NCBI RefSeq assembly: GCF_000307875.1
Contig: NZ_AJLS01000118.1
Coordinates: 25,667 to 89,666, forward strand
DNA length: 64,000 bases
Direction of reading: 5' to 3'
Origin: Neobacillus bataviensis LMG 21833
GTDB lineage: Bacteria; Bacillota; Bacilli; Bacillales; Cytobacillaceae
How positions within the stretch are numbered: position 1 is the first letter of the stretch; every line of letters starts with the position of its first letter. Both the position numbers and the translations under genes were made by a program. The notes beneath the pieces are model-generated. The model was not told where the DNA came from. It saw nothing but the letters and a program-made list of their open reading frames with translations, and ran no database searches. Positions 17,743 through 27,048 of the stretch are shown here, one piece after another.

Positions 17743-18192
17743 ATGTATTTAGCTTTGAACGACTTGGCAAGTTTGTTTCCTGATAAACAAGGAATCCAGG
17801 ACGAAATGGTGTTTCATACTGTTACGGATCAAGCAACTACTAATCAGCCCAAAGGTTTATTTTTATCAATAAATGAGGAGTCAGGGGAACTCTCAGATGC
17901 GATTGCGAATGGAGCCATTGCTGCTATCTGGGATCATCAAAAAAAACTCCCACGATACACACCAACCTATTTTCCTGTTTTTTTTACAAAGGATGTGGCT
18001 TGGTCAGTAAAAAAGATAATAACACTTTATAAAGAAAAATTAGACGGAGAAACGAATAAGCGTATGGAGATCACTAATTTTATATTATTAAATAAAAAAC
18101 TTCTTAATAAAAATAATCAAACATATGATATAGCTGGGATACTAGAAAAGCTGGAAAATAAACGATCGAATGATACCGAAAGGAGGGGATAA
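17743..18192 (+). CDS. orphan Mur-ligase N-terminal domain, probable murF remnant
   Basis: 149 residues. Residues 1-105 follow the N-terminal UDP-binding domain of MurF/Mur[21 protein letters not shown], then [10 protein letters not shown] (the A-I-x-N-G-A-x-A pattern) and [15 protein letters not shown], which is where a full ligase enters its ATPase domain. No P-loop, central domain or C-terminal domain follows. The last 45 residues are Asn/Lys-rich and look unselected. It sits exactly where murF lies in many dcw clusters, between murE and mraY, and runs into the mraY ribosome binding site. A full murF (the ydbQ locus in B. subtilis) is expected elsewhere. It could be a decaying relic or a retained small protein that keeps operon coupling. 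Confidence 0.7.
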   Translation: MYLALNDLASLFPDKQGIQDEMVFHTVTDQATTNQPKGLFLSINEESGELSDAIANGAIAAIWDHQKKLPRYTPTYFPVFFTKDVAWSVKKIITLYKEKLDGETNKRMEITNFILLNKKLLNKNNQTYDIAGILEKLENKRSNDTERRG

Positions 18193-18193
18193 A

Positions 18194-19171
18194 ATGAAGG
18201 AGCAAGTTATTTTTTTCACAATAATCATGGGGTTTCTTATTTCAGTTTTACTTTCTCCCATTTTTATTCCCTTCTTAAGAAGGTTAAAATTTGGACAAAG
18301 CATTCGGGAAGAAGGACCCAAATCACATCAAAAAAAATCTGGCACGCCGACAATGGGCGGTGTCATGATTTTATTCTCGATTATCATTACCACTTTGGTC
18401 ATGATGGGGAAATACTCGGATCAAATTCCGATGACAACATTTTTACTAATATTTGTGACCTTTGGGTTCGGTTTACTCGGTTTTTTAGATGACTTTATCA
18501 AAGTAGTTTTGAAACGAAATTTAGGATTAACATCAAGGCAAAAGCTTTTAGGTCAAATTATTATTTCTGTTATATTTTATTTAATCTATAAACATACAGG
18601 ACTTTCTACAGAAATTAAACTGCCATTTGGGGATTACTCGATTGATTTAGGCTGGTCATATGTGTTTTTTATCATCTTCTGGCTCGTGGGATTCTCAAAC
18701 GCAGTGAACCTGACTGATGGATTGGACGGTTTGGTATCAGGCACCGCTGCGATTGCTTTTGGGGCATTTGCTGTATTGGCGTGGAATCAAAATAACTTTG
18801 AAATTGCTGTTTTCTCTGTTGCTGTGGTTGGTGCGGTGTTAGGGTTTTTGGTCTTTAATGCCCATCCGGCTAAAGTATTTATGGGGGATACTGGATCGCT
18901 TGCACTCGGCGGTGCCATTGCAGGGATTGCCATTTTAACGAAACTGGAGATTCTGCTCATTATTATTGGCGGCGTTTTTGTTATCGAAACATTATCCGTT
19001 ATTCTTCAGGTTGCCTCCTTTAAGACGACCGGGAAACGAATTTTTCGAATGAGTCCCTTGCACCATCATTATGAACTGGTGGGCTGGTCAGAATGGCGGG
19101 TAGTCGTTACATTTTGGAGTGTTGGTTTAATATTTGCGATACTAGGTATCTATATCGAGGTGTGGTTGTAA
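18194..19171 (+). CDS. mraY: phospho-N-acetylmuramoyl-pentapeptide transferase
   Basis: 325 residues with about ten membrane segments. Family motifs: GTPTMGG in the first cytoplasmic loop, [10 protein letters not shown] (the DD pair of the Mg2+/substrate site), [24 protein letters not shown] and [15 protein letters not shown]. It makes lipid I from undecaprenyl phosphate and UDP-MurNAc-pentapeptide at the membrane. ATG 18194 is 6 bases after AGGAGGGG; that ribosome binding site lies inside the end of the murF-like frame, so translation may be coupled. Next gene begins directly after its stop. Confidence 0.97.
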   Translation: MKEQVIFFTIIMGFLISVLLSPIFIPFLRRLKFGQSIREEGPKSHQKKSGTPTMGGVMILFSIIITTLVMMGKYSDQIPMTTFLLIFVTFGFGLLGFLDDFIKVVLKRNLGLTSRQKLLGQIIISVIFYLIYKHTGLSTEIKLPFGDYSIDLGWSYVFFIIFWLVGFSNAVNLTDGLDGLVSGTAAIAFGAFAVLAWNQNNFEIAVFSVAVVGAVLGFLVFNAHPAKVFMGDTGSLALGGAIAGIAILTKLEILLIIIGGVFVIETLSVILQVASFKTTGKRIFRMSPLHHHYELVGWSEWRVVVTFWSVGLIFAILGIYIEVWL

Positions 19172-20524
19172 GTGAGACAGATTGAATCCTATCAACATAA
19201 AAAAATTCTTGTCCTTGGATTGGCTAAAAGTGGTGTAACAGCTGCGACTCTGCTACATAAGCTTGGAGCATTTGTAACAGTTAACGATAAAAAGCCATTA
19301 TCGGAAAATCCCGAAGCGCAAGGATTATTAGAGCAAGGGATTAAGGTAATTTGTGGTGAGCACCCAATTGAACTCCTTGATGAAGGGTTCGAACTAATTG
19401 TGAAAAATCCAGGTATTCCGTATTACAATCCAATGATTGAAGGAGCTCTTGAAAAGGGGATACCGGTCATTACAGAGGTTGAGCTTGCCTATGAAATTTC
19501 CGAAGCACCATTTATTGCGATTACCGGGACAAATGGAAAGACAACAACGACAACACTTGTTTTTGAAATGCTGAAAGCAGGAAAGAAGGAGCCGTTAATT
19601 GCAGGGAATATTGGGACAGTGGCTTCTGGTGTTGCCGAAGAGGCAACACAGGATAATATGATTGTCATCGAATTATCTTCGTTCCAGTTAATGGGGATCC
19701 GGTCTTTTAATCCGAAAATTGCAATCATCACAAACCTGTATGATGCCCATTTGGATTATCACGGATCACGACGGGAATACATTAATGCCAAAGCGAACAT
19801 TACGAAAAACCAGACAGAGCTGGAATATTTAATCATAAATGCAGACCAAGAAGAAACAATGGAAATCGCCCGTCAATCAAAAGCCAGTATCATCCCGTTT
19901 TCCACAAAGCAGGAATTAACGGAAGGTGCTTTTCTAAAAGATGGCTGGATCATGTTTAATCGTGAAAAGGTAATGAAAATCAATGAAATAGCCTTACCGG
20001 GGGTACATAATCTCGAAAATATTTTATCCTCCATGGCCGCGGCCAAACTTTCCGGGGTAGAAAATAGCTCAATCCAAGAGGTGCTCCGAACCTTTACGGG
20101 TGTCAGGCACCGTTTGCAATATGTAGCTGATGTTAATGGGCGAAGGGTTTATAATGATTCAAAGGCGACGAATAGTTTAGCGACGATCAATGCGCTTGCT
20201 GCGTTTGAAGCACCAATCATCCTGCTTGCCGGTGGGCTCGACCGCGGTAATGAATTTGATGAACTTCTGCCCTATTTGAAAAATGTAAAGTCGTTAGTCA
20301 CATTTGGTCAAACCGCCCCTAAGATTGAGCGAGTTGGCGCCCAAGCGGGAATAAAAATAATCAACCGTGTCGATAATGTTGAAAAGGCAGTGCCTGAAGC
20401 TTATCGATACTCCGAACCGGGGGACATCATATTATTGTCTCCTGCCTGCGCCAGCTGGGATCAATATAAAAGTTTTGAAGTCAGAGGAGACATTTTTATC
20501 GAGGCCGTGCATAAGCTTAAGTAA
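19172..20524 (+). CDS. murD: UDP-MurNAc-L-Ala:D-glutamate ligase
   Basis: 450 residues: N-terminal Rossmann-like UDP domain ([15 protein letters not shown], about 10-24), ATPase domain with P-loop [13 protein letters not shown] (about 116-128), and C-terminal domain with [16 protein letters not shown] and [19 protein letters not shown]. It adds D-glutamate to UDP-MurNAc-L-alanine in the cytoplasm. The GTG start abuts the mraY stop, with GAGGTG upstream inside mraY. Part of the mraY-murD-spoVE-murG run. Confidence 0.96.
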   Translation: MRQIESYQHKKILVLGLAKSGVTAATLLHKLGAFVTVNDKKPLSENPEAQGLLEQGIKVICGEHPIELLDEGFELIVKNPGIPYYNPMIEGALEKGIPVITEVELAYEISEAPFIAITGTNGKTTTTTLVFEMLKAGKKEPLIAGNIGTVASGVAEEATQDNMIVIELSSFQLMGIRSFNPKIAIITNLYDAHLDYHGSRREYINAKANITKNQTELEYLIINADQEETMEIARQSKASIIPFSTKQELTEGAFLKDGWIMFNREKVMKINEIALPGVHNLENILSSMAAAKLSGVENSSIQEVLRTFTGVRHRLQYVADVNGRRVYNDSKATNSLATINALAAFEAPIILLAGGLDRGNEFDELLPYLKNVKSLVTFGQTAPKIERVGAQAGIKIINRVDNVEKAVPEAYRYSEPGDIILLSPACASWDQYKSFEVRGDIFIEAVHKLK

Positions 20525-20537
20525 GGGCTTGTCCAAC

Positions 20538-20566
20538 GAAAAGCGGAAGCGCTGGAGCTAGACACT
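20538..20566. repeat. short dispersed repeat head, copy 3 (between murD and spoVE)
   Basis: AAAGCGGAAGCGCTGGAGC then TAGACAC. This short element shares its head and tail with the left part of the repeat at 2494-2540 and with the window end. It looks like a minimal or deleted relative of the long palindrome. Confidence 0.6.
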
Positions 20567-20627
20567 TATCTAAGTTCAGCTATTACTACTTGCTAAGCCC
20601 TAAAACTCGTGGTTGAGGTGTATAGCG

Positions 20628-21728
20628 GTGCCGACAAAGAGAACAACTCCTGATTTTATTTTAATGATTGTCACTTTCACGCTGCTGGCAATTGGGCTCA
20701 TTATGGTATACAGCGCGAGTGCGATATGGGCTGAATTTAAATTTGATGATTCCTTTTTCTTTGCTAAAAGGCAAACCCTATTTGCCGGTGTTGGGATCAT
20801 TGCCATGTTTTTTATTATGAACATTAACTACTGGACATGGCGGACTTGGGCTAAAACCATTTTAATTGTTTGCTTTGTTTTGTTGGTACTCGTCTTGATA
20901 CCGGGCATTGGGAATGTTCGCAATGGCTCAAGAAGCTGGATAGGAGTAGGAGCATTTTCGATTCAGCCTTCGGAATTTATGAAGCTGGCGATGATCGCTT
21001 TTCTGGCAAAATTCCTTTCCGAGCGGCAGAAGGTGATTACCTCTTTTAAAAAAGGACTTGTTCCTTCATTGGGCCTTGCCTTTATCGCTTTTGCTATGAT
21101 CATGCTCCAGCCCGATTTAGGTACCGGAACCGTCATGATGGGAACCTGTGTGGTAATGATTTTCATTGCCGGTGCACGGGTCAGTCATTTTGCTTTCCTA
21201 GGGCTTTTGGGTGTTGCGGGGTTTGTTGGCTTAATTGCTTCCGCCCCCTATCGAATAAAACGAATCACCTCGTTTTTAGATCCCTGGTCAGATCCATTAG
21301 GCAGTGGATTTCAAATTATTCAATCCCTATATGCAATCGGCCCCGGAGGCTTATTCGGACTCGGTCTTGGTGAAAGCAGGCAGAAGTTCTTTTACTTACC
21401 TGAACCGCAGACAGACTTTATCTTTGCCATTCTTTCGGAAGAATTAGGATTTATTGGCGGCTCTTTTATCCTGCTCTTATTCGCACTATTGTTGTGGCGT
21501 GGAATACGCATTGCACTTGGGGCTCCTGATTTATATGGAAGCTTTCTTGCTGTAGGAATTATCGCCATGGTGGCCATCCAAGTTATGATTAATATCGGTG
21601 TTGTTACCGGTCTAATGCCGGTAACTGGCATAACACTGCCATTTTTAAGCTATGGTGGCTCCTCGTTGACCTTGATGTTAATGGCTATCGGTGTTCTCCT
21701 AAATATTAGCCGTTATTCAAGATATTAA
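20628..21728 (+). CDS. spoVE: SEDS-family lipid II polymerase SpoVE
   Basis: 366 residues, the same length as B. subtilis SpoVE, with ten membrane segments typical of SEDS glycosyltransferases. MVYSASAIWAEFKFDDSFFFAK, NGSRSWIGVGAFSIQPSEFMK, the GLGLGESRQKFFYLPEPQTDFIF loop and LPFLSYGGSS are seen. SpoVE polymerises cortex glycan with SpoVD as transpeptidase partner; it occupies the ftsW slot of the cluster, while vegetative FtsW is expected elsewhere. GTG 20628 is 7 bases after GAGGTG and gives the family start; the in-frame TTG at 20613 overlaps that site. Confidence 0.92.
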   Translation: MPTKRTTPDFILMIVTFTLLAIGLIMVYSASAIWAEFKFDDSFFFAKRQTLFAGVGIIAMFFIMNINYWTWRTWAKTILIVCFVLLVLVLIPGIGNVRNGSRSWIGVGAFSIQPSEFMKLAMIAFLAKFLSERQKVITSFKKGLVPSLGLAFIAFAMIMLQPDLGTGTVMMGTCVVMIFIAGARVSHFAFLGLLGVAGFVGLIASAPYRIKRITSFLDPWSDPLGSGFQIIQSLYAIGPGGLFGLGLGESRQKFFYLPEPQTDFIFAILSEELGFIGGSFILLLFALLLWRGIRIALGAPDLYGSFLAVGIIAMVAIQVMINIGVVTGLMPVTGITLPFLSYGGSSLTLMLMAIGVLLNISRYSRY

Positions 21729-21734
21729 GAATGA

Positions 21735-21770
21735 TACCCTGTTCGGTGGCAGGGTTCTTTTTATTTTTTG
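21735..21770 (+). terminator. probable weak terminator after spoVE
   Basis: ACCCTG pairs with CAGGGT and is followed by TCTTTTTATTTTTT. The stem is short. Confidence 0.55.
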
Positions 21771-21873
21771 TAAAAAAGAAATCATTACATTTAGGTAACA
21801 TTCTTTTTTCATTCGCATTTTTTCATATGTTTTTATAGTAGAATGTGTTTAGCAACTTTTTAGAGGTGAGAAA

Positions 21874-22974
21874 ATGAAAATAGTAGTAAGCGGTGGCGGG
21901 ACTGGTGGACATATTTATCCTGCGCTCGCATTAATCAGAGAAATTCAAAAAGAGAACAAAGATGCCGAGTTTCTATACATAGGTACAATAAATGGCTTGG
22001 AAAGTAAAATCGTCCCTAGGGAAAATATTGCTTTTAAATCGATTCATATTACGGGATTTAAAAGAAAGCTTTCCATAGAAAATGTCAAAACTGTTTTTCG
22101 ATTTCTAAAGGGTGTGAAAGACAGCAAAAGAATTTTAAAAGAGTTTAAACCTGACATTGTCATTGGAACTGGCGGATATGTGTGCGGGCCAGTTGTTTAT
22201 GCAGCACATAAGTTGCGGATTCCAACGATTATTCATGAACAAAATAGTGTCCCGGGTCTAACCAATAAATTCTTAAGCCGCTATGTAAACAAAATTGCTA
22301 TTTGTTTTGAAGAAGCAAAGGCATATTTTCCAAGTGATAAGATTGTTTTCACGGGGAATCCGCGTGCTACTGAGGTCATAGGCAAGGATGGTATAAAAGG
22401 TCGCCTGTCAGCGGGGCTTAGTACAACTAAATCTGCCGTCCTCATTTTCGGTGGCAGCCGTGGGGCACGGCCAATCAATGAGTCGGTCGTGAAAGCCTTC
22501 GCTGAATTAGCTGAAAAACCGTACCAGATTCTCTATATTACAGGTGACGTACATTTTGAGGATGTCAAAAAGGAAGTAGAGTTGGTTGGAAGTCCGAATA
22601 ATGTAGTGATAAAGCCATTTATTCACAATATGCCGGAAGTTCTTGCCGGAATTGATTTAGTTGTATCACGAGCGGGAGCAACAACAATTGCCGAAATTAC
22701 CTCACTTGGTATTCCGAGCATTCTTGTCCCAAGCCCGTATGTGACAAATAATCATCAAGAAAAAAATGCCAGGTCACTAAGTGATCATGGTGCTGCTGAA
22801 TTGCTTTTAGAAAAGGACTTAAATAATAAAAGTCTTGTCAACCACATTGATCGAATTCTATTGAATAAAGATAATTTACAGGATATGAAAATAAAAGCTA
22901 AGAAAATGGGTGTCCCTGATGCAGCAAGCAGACTTTATGCAGTTATGAGACAACTTGTAAAAAGTAAACCATAG
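21874..22974 (+). CDS. murG: lipid I N-acetylglucosaminyltransferase
   Basis: 366 residues, GT-B fold of family GT28. The N-terminal glycine loop is [17 protein letters not shown] (about 4-20), the middle [12 protein letters not shown] loop binds UDP-GlcNAc, and the C-terminal [13 protein letters not shown] and NNHQEKNA segments contact the uridine and GlcNAc. It turns lipid I into lipid II at the inner face of the membrane. It starts after AGAGGTGAG, 145 bases past spoVE; that gap is AT-rich and probably carries a promoter, not resolved here. A 65-base gap leads to murB. Confidence 0.96.
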   Translation: MKIVVSGGGTGGHIYPALALIREIQKENKDAEFLYIGTINGLESKIVPRENIAFKSIHITGFKRKLSIENVKTVFRFLKGVKDSKRILKEFKPDIVIGTGGYVCGPVVYAAHKLRIPTIIHEQNSVPGLTNKFLSRYVNKIAICFEEAKAYFPSDKIVFTGNPRATEVIGKDGIKGRLSAGLSTTKSAVLIFGGSRGARPINESVVKAFAELAEKPYQILYITGDVHFEDVKKEVELVGSPNNVVIKPFIHNMPEVLAGIDLVVSRAGATTIAEITSLGIPSILVPSPYVTNNHQEKNARSLSDHGAAELLLEKDLNNKSLVNHIDRILLNKDNLQDMKIKAKKMGVPDAASRLYAVMRQLVKSKP

Positions 22975-23039
22975 GTAGCCCAAAAGATTTTTATGCATAA
23001 ACTGTAATAAACGCATCATGGAAAGATAGGGTGATAAAA

Positions 23040-23948
23040 ATGGAAGCAATTTTAACGGAATTGCAAAACTTATATATTGGGAAAGTGAAACAAAATGAAC
23101 CCCTTCTTAATCACACAACAATAAAAATTGGCGGCCCGGCTGATCTTTTTATTGAGCCTTCATCAGTTGAAAATTTAAAACAGGTAATGTCCGTGATTGA
23201 AAAACACCGACTTAATTGGCGTGCGATTGGCAGGGGTTCCAATCTATTAGTATCTGACAAAGGGATTGAGGGTGTTGTAATAAAGCTCGGTTCTGGTTTG
23301 GATCATCTTGAGGTTAGCGACACCGAAATTACAGTCGGCGGAGGTCATTCGCTAGTCAGCTTAGCCACATTAATTAGCAAAAAAGGGCTGACAGGACTTG
23401 AGTTTGCCAGCGGTATCCCAGGATCTGTCGGTGGTGCCGTTTATATGAACGCCGGTGCACATGGCTCAGATATTAGCAAAATATTAACAAGGGCCCATAT
23501 ATTATTTGATGATGGAACGATGGAGTGGCTCTCGAATGATGAAATGGAGTTTTCTTATAGAACATCCGTCCTCCAGAAGAAACGACCGGGTATCGTGGTG
23601 GAAGCCGTTTTTCATCTTGCTCTTGGAGATCGAGCTGCAATAGTTTCGAAAATGCAACACAATAAAGATTATCGAAAAGAGACACAGCCATGGAATTTTC
23701 CGTGTGCAGGCAGTATTTTCCGAAATCCGCTGCCTAACTACGCAGGAAAGCTAATCGAAGCTGCCGACTTAAAAGGATATAGTATTGGCGGAGCAAAGAT
23801 TTCCGAAATGCATGGGAATTTCATTGTCAATGCCGGAAATGCGACTGCAGTAGACGTGCTCGCCTTAATCCAGCATGTCAAGGATACCATCTATAGTCTA
23901 TATGAAGTGAAGATGGAAACTGAGGTAGAAATAATCGGAAGAAAATAG
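23040..23948 (+). CDS. murB: UDP-N-acetylenolpyruvoylglucosamine reductase
   Basis: 302 residues: FAD-binding half with [18 protein letters not shown] (about 26-43) and [13 protein letters not shown], then [24 protein letters not shown], and a substrate domain with CAGSIFRNP, whose Ser is the proton donor, and the C-terminal Glu in TEVEIIG. It reduces enolpyruvyl-UDP-GlcNAc to UDP-MurNAc. ATG 23040 follows GATAGGGTGAT and gives the family N-terminus. It is type II-like in length, as in B. subtilis. After it the cluster is broken by a 367-base gap. Confidence 0.95.
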   Translation: MEAILTELQNLYIGKVKQNEPLLNHTTIKIGGPADLFIEPSSVENLKQVMSVIEKHRLNWRAIGRGSNLLVSDKGIEGVVIKLGSGLDHLEVSDTEITVGGGHSLVSLATLISKKGLTGLEFASGIPGSVGGAVYMNAGAHGSDISKILTRAHILFDDGTMEWLSNDEMEFSYRTSVLQKKRPGIVVEAVFHLALGDRAAIVSKMQHNKDYRKETQPWNFPCAGSIFRNPLPNYAGKLIEAADLKGYSIGGAKISEMHGNFIVNAGNATAVDVLALIQHVKDTIYSLYEVKMETEVEIIGRK

Positions 23949-24006
23949 CCATGTAAAACTAATCAAAGTTCCCAAATTTCGGCTTACTTTTCTTGTAAGA
24001 AATCCC

Positions 24007-24034
24007 TTACGAATGACAAATATTGTGTTATAAT
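24007..24034 (+). promoter_or_regulatory. promoter in the murB-divIB gap
   Basis: TATAAT at 24029-24034, with TTACGA at 24007-24012 as a weak -35, 16-base spacer. The -10 is perfect and the -35 is poor. Confidence 0.5.
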
Positions 24035-24065
24035 TACTGATAACATTATATGAGGAAAAAACAGT

Positions 24066-24112
24066 GGGAACGAATAACGGCATGATTTTTCGTGCCGTTG
24101 TTCTCTTTTTTA
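24066..24112 (+). terminator. terminator about 30 bases after the murB-divIB gap promoter
   Basis: GGGAAC (24066-24071) pairs with GTTCTC (24100-24105), and AACGGCATG (24076-24084) with CGTGCCGTT (24091-24099); TTTTTT follows. With the promoter at 24007-24034 it would bound a transcript of about 70 bases, either an attenuator for divIB or a small RNA. The rest of the 23949-24315 gap holds repeat copy 4. Confidence 0.7.
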
Positions 24113-24178
24113 AGTATCCTTTAACTTGTTTAGTGGACAAGCTTTTAGTAAATTAGGGCAACTGCTTTTTATTGAAAT

Positions 24179-24298
24179 GTCCAGCTTCAGCGCCTAGCCC
24201 CTCGAGGTCACAAACCAATCCGTCCAAAAGGTTAAAAAGCAACCTTTCGACCGGCTCGTCTTGTGCTTGTCGGGGCTGACCAAGGCGCTTGCGCTTTT
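24179..24298. repeat. dispersed palindromic repeat, copy 4 (before divIB)
   Basis: 120-bp palindrome nearly identical to 2582-2700. Nested stems: AGCCCC (24196-24201) with GGGGCT (24272-24277), CACAA (24209-24213) with TTGTG (24261-24265), and AAAGGTT with AACCTTT around a short loop. It ends 3 bases before the divIB ribosome binding site, so it would lie in the divIB leader RNA. Confidence 0.88.
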
Positions 24299-24315
24299 CT
24301 AGGGAGGAATAATGA

Positions 24316-25107
24316 ATGGAAAAGGGTAAAATTGTTGCTCTAGAAGATCGTATACCAAAATTAAAGGAGCAAAGACGGCGAAAAGCCAACAAACGGCTTG
24401 TACTTCTGCTCATTTTATTTTTTACCATGATTGTCGTTATCGCGTATACTCAATCACCATTAAGTCATGTGAAACACATTACTGTTAAAGGAAATGAAGT
24501 GTATACCAAAAGTGAATTAATTAAACTAAGCGGTATTACAAATGATACAAATATTTGGAAAGTAAGTAAAAGTGATGTCACTTCAAAGCTTGGACAGTTA
24601 TCTGAAATGAAAAAGGCCATAATTAAAATTCAGTGGCCAAACACCATCCAAATTCAGGTTAAAGAGCATAAAAGGGTGGCATATCTTAAGCAAGATACTA
24701 CTTTTTTTCCCGTTATGGAAAACGGTAAAATTTTAAAAGATAGAAAAACGGAAATAATCCCAGTTAATTCTCCGATTCTTTTCGAATTCACCGAAGGTAA
24801 AGTCCTTAATCAAATGGTAAAAGAGTTAGAAATTCTTCCGAGTGAAATTTTAAACTCCATTTCTGAAATTCATTATTCTCCGAAAAAAACTGATCAGTAT
24901 CATATTTCCTTATTTATGAATGATGGCTTTGAAGTAAGTGCTACACTTAGAACTTTTTCGGAAAAGATGTCCCATTACCCTTCAATCATAAGCCAATTAG
25001 ACCCTAACAAAAAGGGCATCATTGACTTGGAAGTAGGTTCGTATTTTAAGGCTTTTGAACCGGAAGTGGAGGAAACAGAAGTTGAAAAAGATAAAGGTGA
25101 AGGGTAA
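24316..25107 (+). CDS. divIB: cell division protein DivIB/FtsQ
   Basis: 263 residues: basic cytoplasmic tail (1-29), one membrane segment (about 30-48), extracytoplasmic POTRA domain (VKHITVKGNEVYTKSELIKLSGI, about 52-74 onward), beta domain and a short acidic tail. It stabilises FtsL-DivIC and helps recruit PBP2B at the septum. ATG 24316 follows AGGGAGG; ATG 24312 meets a stop after five codons. The gene end overlaps the likely ylxW start by 26 bases. A palindromic repeat occupies its leader. Confidence 0.94.
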   Translation: MEKGKIVALEDRIPKLKEQRRRKANKRLVLLLILFFTMIVVIAYTQSPLSHVKHITVKGNEVYTKSELIKLSGITNDTNIWKVSKSDVTSKLGQLSEMKKAIIKIQWPNTIQIQVKEHKRVAYLKQDTTFFPVMENGKILKDRKTEIIPVNSPILFEFTEGKVLNQMVKELEILPSEILNSISEIHYSPKKTDQYHISLFMNDGFEVSATLRTFSEKMSHYPSIISQLDPNKKGIIDLEVGSYFKAFEPEVEETEVEKDKGEG

Positions 25108-25792
25108 GCATTTAATCATGTCCCTTGTCTGCCTTGTTTTGGGGTTTATGTTGGCATTCTCCTTTCATCTAACCCAAAAAGAAAATCAAACAAAAAATTG
25201 GGACATGTCAAATAAGCAATATGAAAAGACCCTTGCATTAAGAGATCAGTTAATTGCCCAAGAGGAAACGAATCAAAAACTTCAAAGAGAGTTAAATCAA
25301 AAGCAAGAACAGGTTCTAAAAAATGAAAAGGATCTTTCTAAGGAAGCACAGGTTTTCCTTAACCTTGCGGAGGATGCAGAGAAGTATCGGATGTATCTTG
25401 GAAAGGTGAAGGTAAAAGGAAAAGGCGTCAAGATTACTCTTTCTGATGGTGCATATGACCCAAAAGAAGATAATATAAACAATTATTTAGTTCATGAGCA
25501 TCATGTTTTTAAGGTAGTGAATGAGCTTTATATCTCAGGGGCCGTGGCTATTGCTATAAATGGACAAAGGCTGACGAGTCATTCTTATATTGTTTGTAAC
25601 GGACCAGTCATTACGGTTGATGGCGTTCCATATCCTGCACCGTTTGTTATTACTGCAATTGGTGAACCAGATGTCCTCTCGTCCGCACTAAACTTGACGG
25701 GGGGAGTTAAGGATCAATTAGTCAATGATAATCTTGTTTTTACACTGGAAAAGATAAATGAAATTGTCCTAAACCCTATTTTAGGCAGTTAA
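25082..25792 (+). CDS. ylxW: DUF881 family protein YlxW
   Basis: About 236 residues: N-terminal membrane segment (about 11-30), coiled coil (about 40-95) rich in Gln, Glu and Lys, and a DUF881 domain with GVKITLSDGAYDP, AVAIAINGQRL and a PFVITAIGEP strand. It is anchored outside the membrane. The role is unknown, but it sits constantly between divIB and sbp in Bacillaceae. The TTG at 25082, 8 bases after GGAGG, is the chosen start; an ATG at 25055 lies upstream and a GTG at 25097 is also possible. Paralogue of the next gene. Confidence 0.85.
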   Translation: MKKIKVKGKHLIMSLVCLVLGFMLAFSFHLTQKENQTKNWDMSNKQYEKTLALRDQLIAQEETNQKLQRELNQKQEQVLKNEKDLSKEAQVFLNLAEDAEKYRMYLGKVKVKGKGVKITLSDGAYDPKEDNINNYLVHEHHVFKVVNELYISGAVAIAINGQRLTSHSYIVCNGPVITVDGVPYPAPFVITAIGEPDVLSSALNLTGGVKDQLVNDNLVFTLEKINEIVLNPILGS

Positions 25793-25836
25793 TCAGTGTC
25801 CACCTTAAAAAGGATATTAAAGGTTAGGTGAGTAGA

Positions 25837-26568
25837 GTGGACAAGCCGAAATTAAATATAAGTTTTACTTTAATCGCAACGGTGGTTGGATTTATGATTG
25901 CGATTCAATTCCAAACGGTAAAAAAACCTGTTGAGCGTGACACACGAGATATTTGGCAGCTCCGCGAGGCATTATTAAAAGAAAAAGAACTCCAGTCCGA
26001 ACTATTAAGCGAAATTCGATCGAATGAAATAAAACTATCTGCCTATGAATCTAAACGGAAACAAAGTAAGGGGCAAGTGTTAAAGGAAACATTACAGGAA
26101 TTGAAAACAGAAGCAGGACTTACTGAGGTTTCAGGACCTGGTATTACTTTACAAATTGAACCTGTAATCGAAAGTGTTCAATTGGGAACTCCAGTTACAA
26201 AAGACGTTTCACCTGAGCTGTTAAAAAGATTATTAAATGAAATAAATATGTATGATGCAAAATATGTAGCAATAGACGGACAAAGGATCATTAATAGCAC
26301 CGTGATTAGAGATATTAATGGTGAAACCAAAATTGATGGCCATACGATCAGGAGTTTACCAGTAGAGATAAAAGTAGGTGTAAATGAATTGAATACGGCT
26401 GAAAAATTATCAAATCGGATGAAGGTCTCAAAAGCCAGAGATGAATTTTTTACAGAAAACTTAAGACTGAACGTATCTGCGCCAAATCAAACTATTACCA
26501 TTCCCGCCTATGATAATTCCATTCGTATTAAGTATATGGAGCCGGTCAAGGAAGGGAGTAATTCTTAA
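25837..26568 (+). CDS. ylxX: DUF881 family protein YlxX
   Basis: 243 residues: N-terminal membrane segment (about 6-22), coiled coil (about 35-80) and a DUF881 domain with VSGPGITLQIE, AKYVAIDGQRI and LPVEIKVGV. Same build as YlxW, so the pair arose by tandem duplication. Function unknown; location suggests a link with division or the envelope. GTG 25837 follows AGGTGA; GTG 25828 is the other option. Its stop overlaps the sbp ATG (TAATG). Confidence 0.84.
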   Translation: MDKPKLNISFTLIATVVGFMIAIQFQTVKKPVERDTRDIWQLREALLKEKELQSELLSEIRSNEIKLSAYESKRKQSKGQVLKETLQELKTEAGLTEVSGPGITLQIEPVIESVQLGTPVTKDVSPELLKRLLNEINMYDAKYVAIDGQRIINSTVIRDINGETKIDGHTIRSLPVEIKVGVNELNTAEKLSNRMKVSKARDEFFTENLRLNVSAPNQTITIPAYDNSIRIKYMEPVKEGSNS

Positions 26569-26930
26569 TGTGGCTTCCGATTATGGGACTTGTTCTTGGG
26601 ATTATTCTTGGGTTATTAACAGAAATTCGTATTCCTGAAGAATATTCCAATTATTTGTCGATTGCTGTCCTCGCGGCATTCGACACGCTTTTCGGTGGTA
26701 TCAGGGCATACTTGCAAAATATTTATGATGAAAAGGTCTTTGTTTCGGGATTCTTTTTTAATATAATACTCGCAGCAAGTTTAGCTTTTCTCGGTGTTCA
26801 TCTTGGTGTAGACTTGTATTTAGCAGCAGTTTTCGCGTTTGGTGTCAGATTGTTTCAAAATATTGCCGTCATAAGACGAATATTATTGACGAAATGGTCA
26901 ACAAAGAAAGAAAAAATCGAAAAAAGTTGA
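26568..26930 (+). CDS. sbp: small basic protein Sbp (DUF1290)
   Basis: 120-residue membrane protein with four hydrophobic segments (about 1-18, 25-43, 58-78 and 80-100) and a basic tail ending KKEKIEKS. It matches Sbp by length, by LPIMGLVLGIILGLLTEI and DTLFGGIRAYLQ, and by place just before ftsA. The function is not established. Translation is coupled to ylxX by a TAATG overlap. Confidence 0.9.
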   Translation: MWLPIMGLVLGIILGLLTEIRIPEEYSNYLSIAVLAAFDTLFGGIRAYLQNIYDEKVFVSGFFFNIILAASLAFLGVHLGVDLYLAAVFAFGVRLFQNIAVIRRILLTKWSTKKEKIEKS

Positions 26931-26938
26931 TATTTTTT

Positions 26939-26967
26939 AAAGGGAAATATGTTGTTATGACGAATAT
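26939..26967 (+). promoter_or_regulatory. sigma-H-type promoter of ftsAZ
   Basis: AAAGGGAAA (26939-26947) matches the sigma-H -35 RNAGGAWWW with one mismatch, and GACGAATAT (26959-26967) fits the -10 RNNGAATWW exactly; spacer 11. B. subtilis ftsAZ also has a sigma-H promoter, used at the start of sporulation. An overlapping weak sigma-A promoter (TTGTTA at 26952) is possible. Confidence 0.7.
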
Positions 26968-27048
26968 TTAAGATATTACTATGGAAACATTTATTGAACA
27001 AAATAAATTGTTGTTCGACCTAGGGAGATTAAAAGGAGGTGCCAAAGA

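Noticed and set aside
24064..24156. 30-codon GTG frame (MGTNNGMIFRAVVLFF...) in the murB-divIB gap
   Set aside because: GAGG is 8 bases upstream, but most of the frame is the terminator stem and its T-run, which explains the hydrophobic Phe-rich product.
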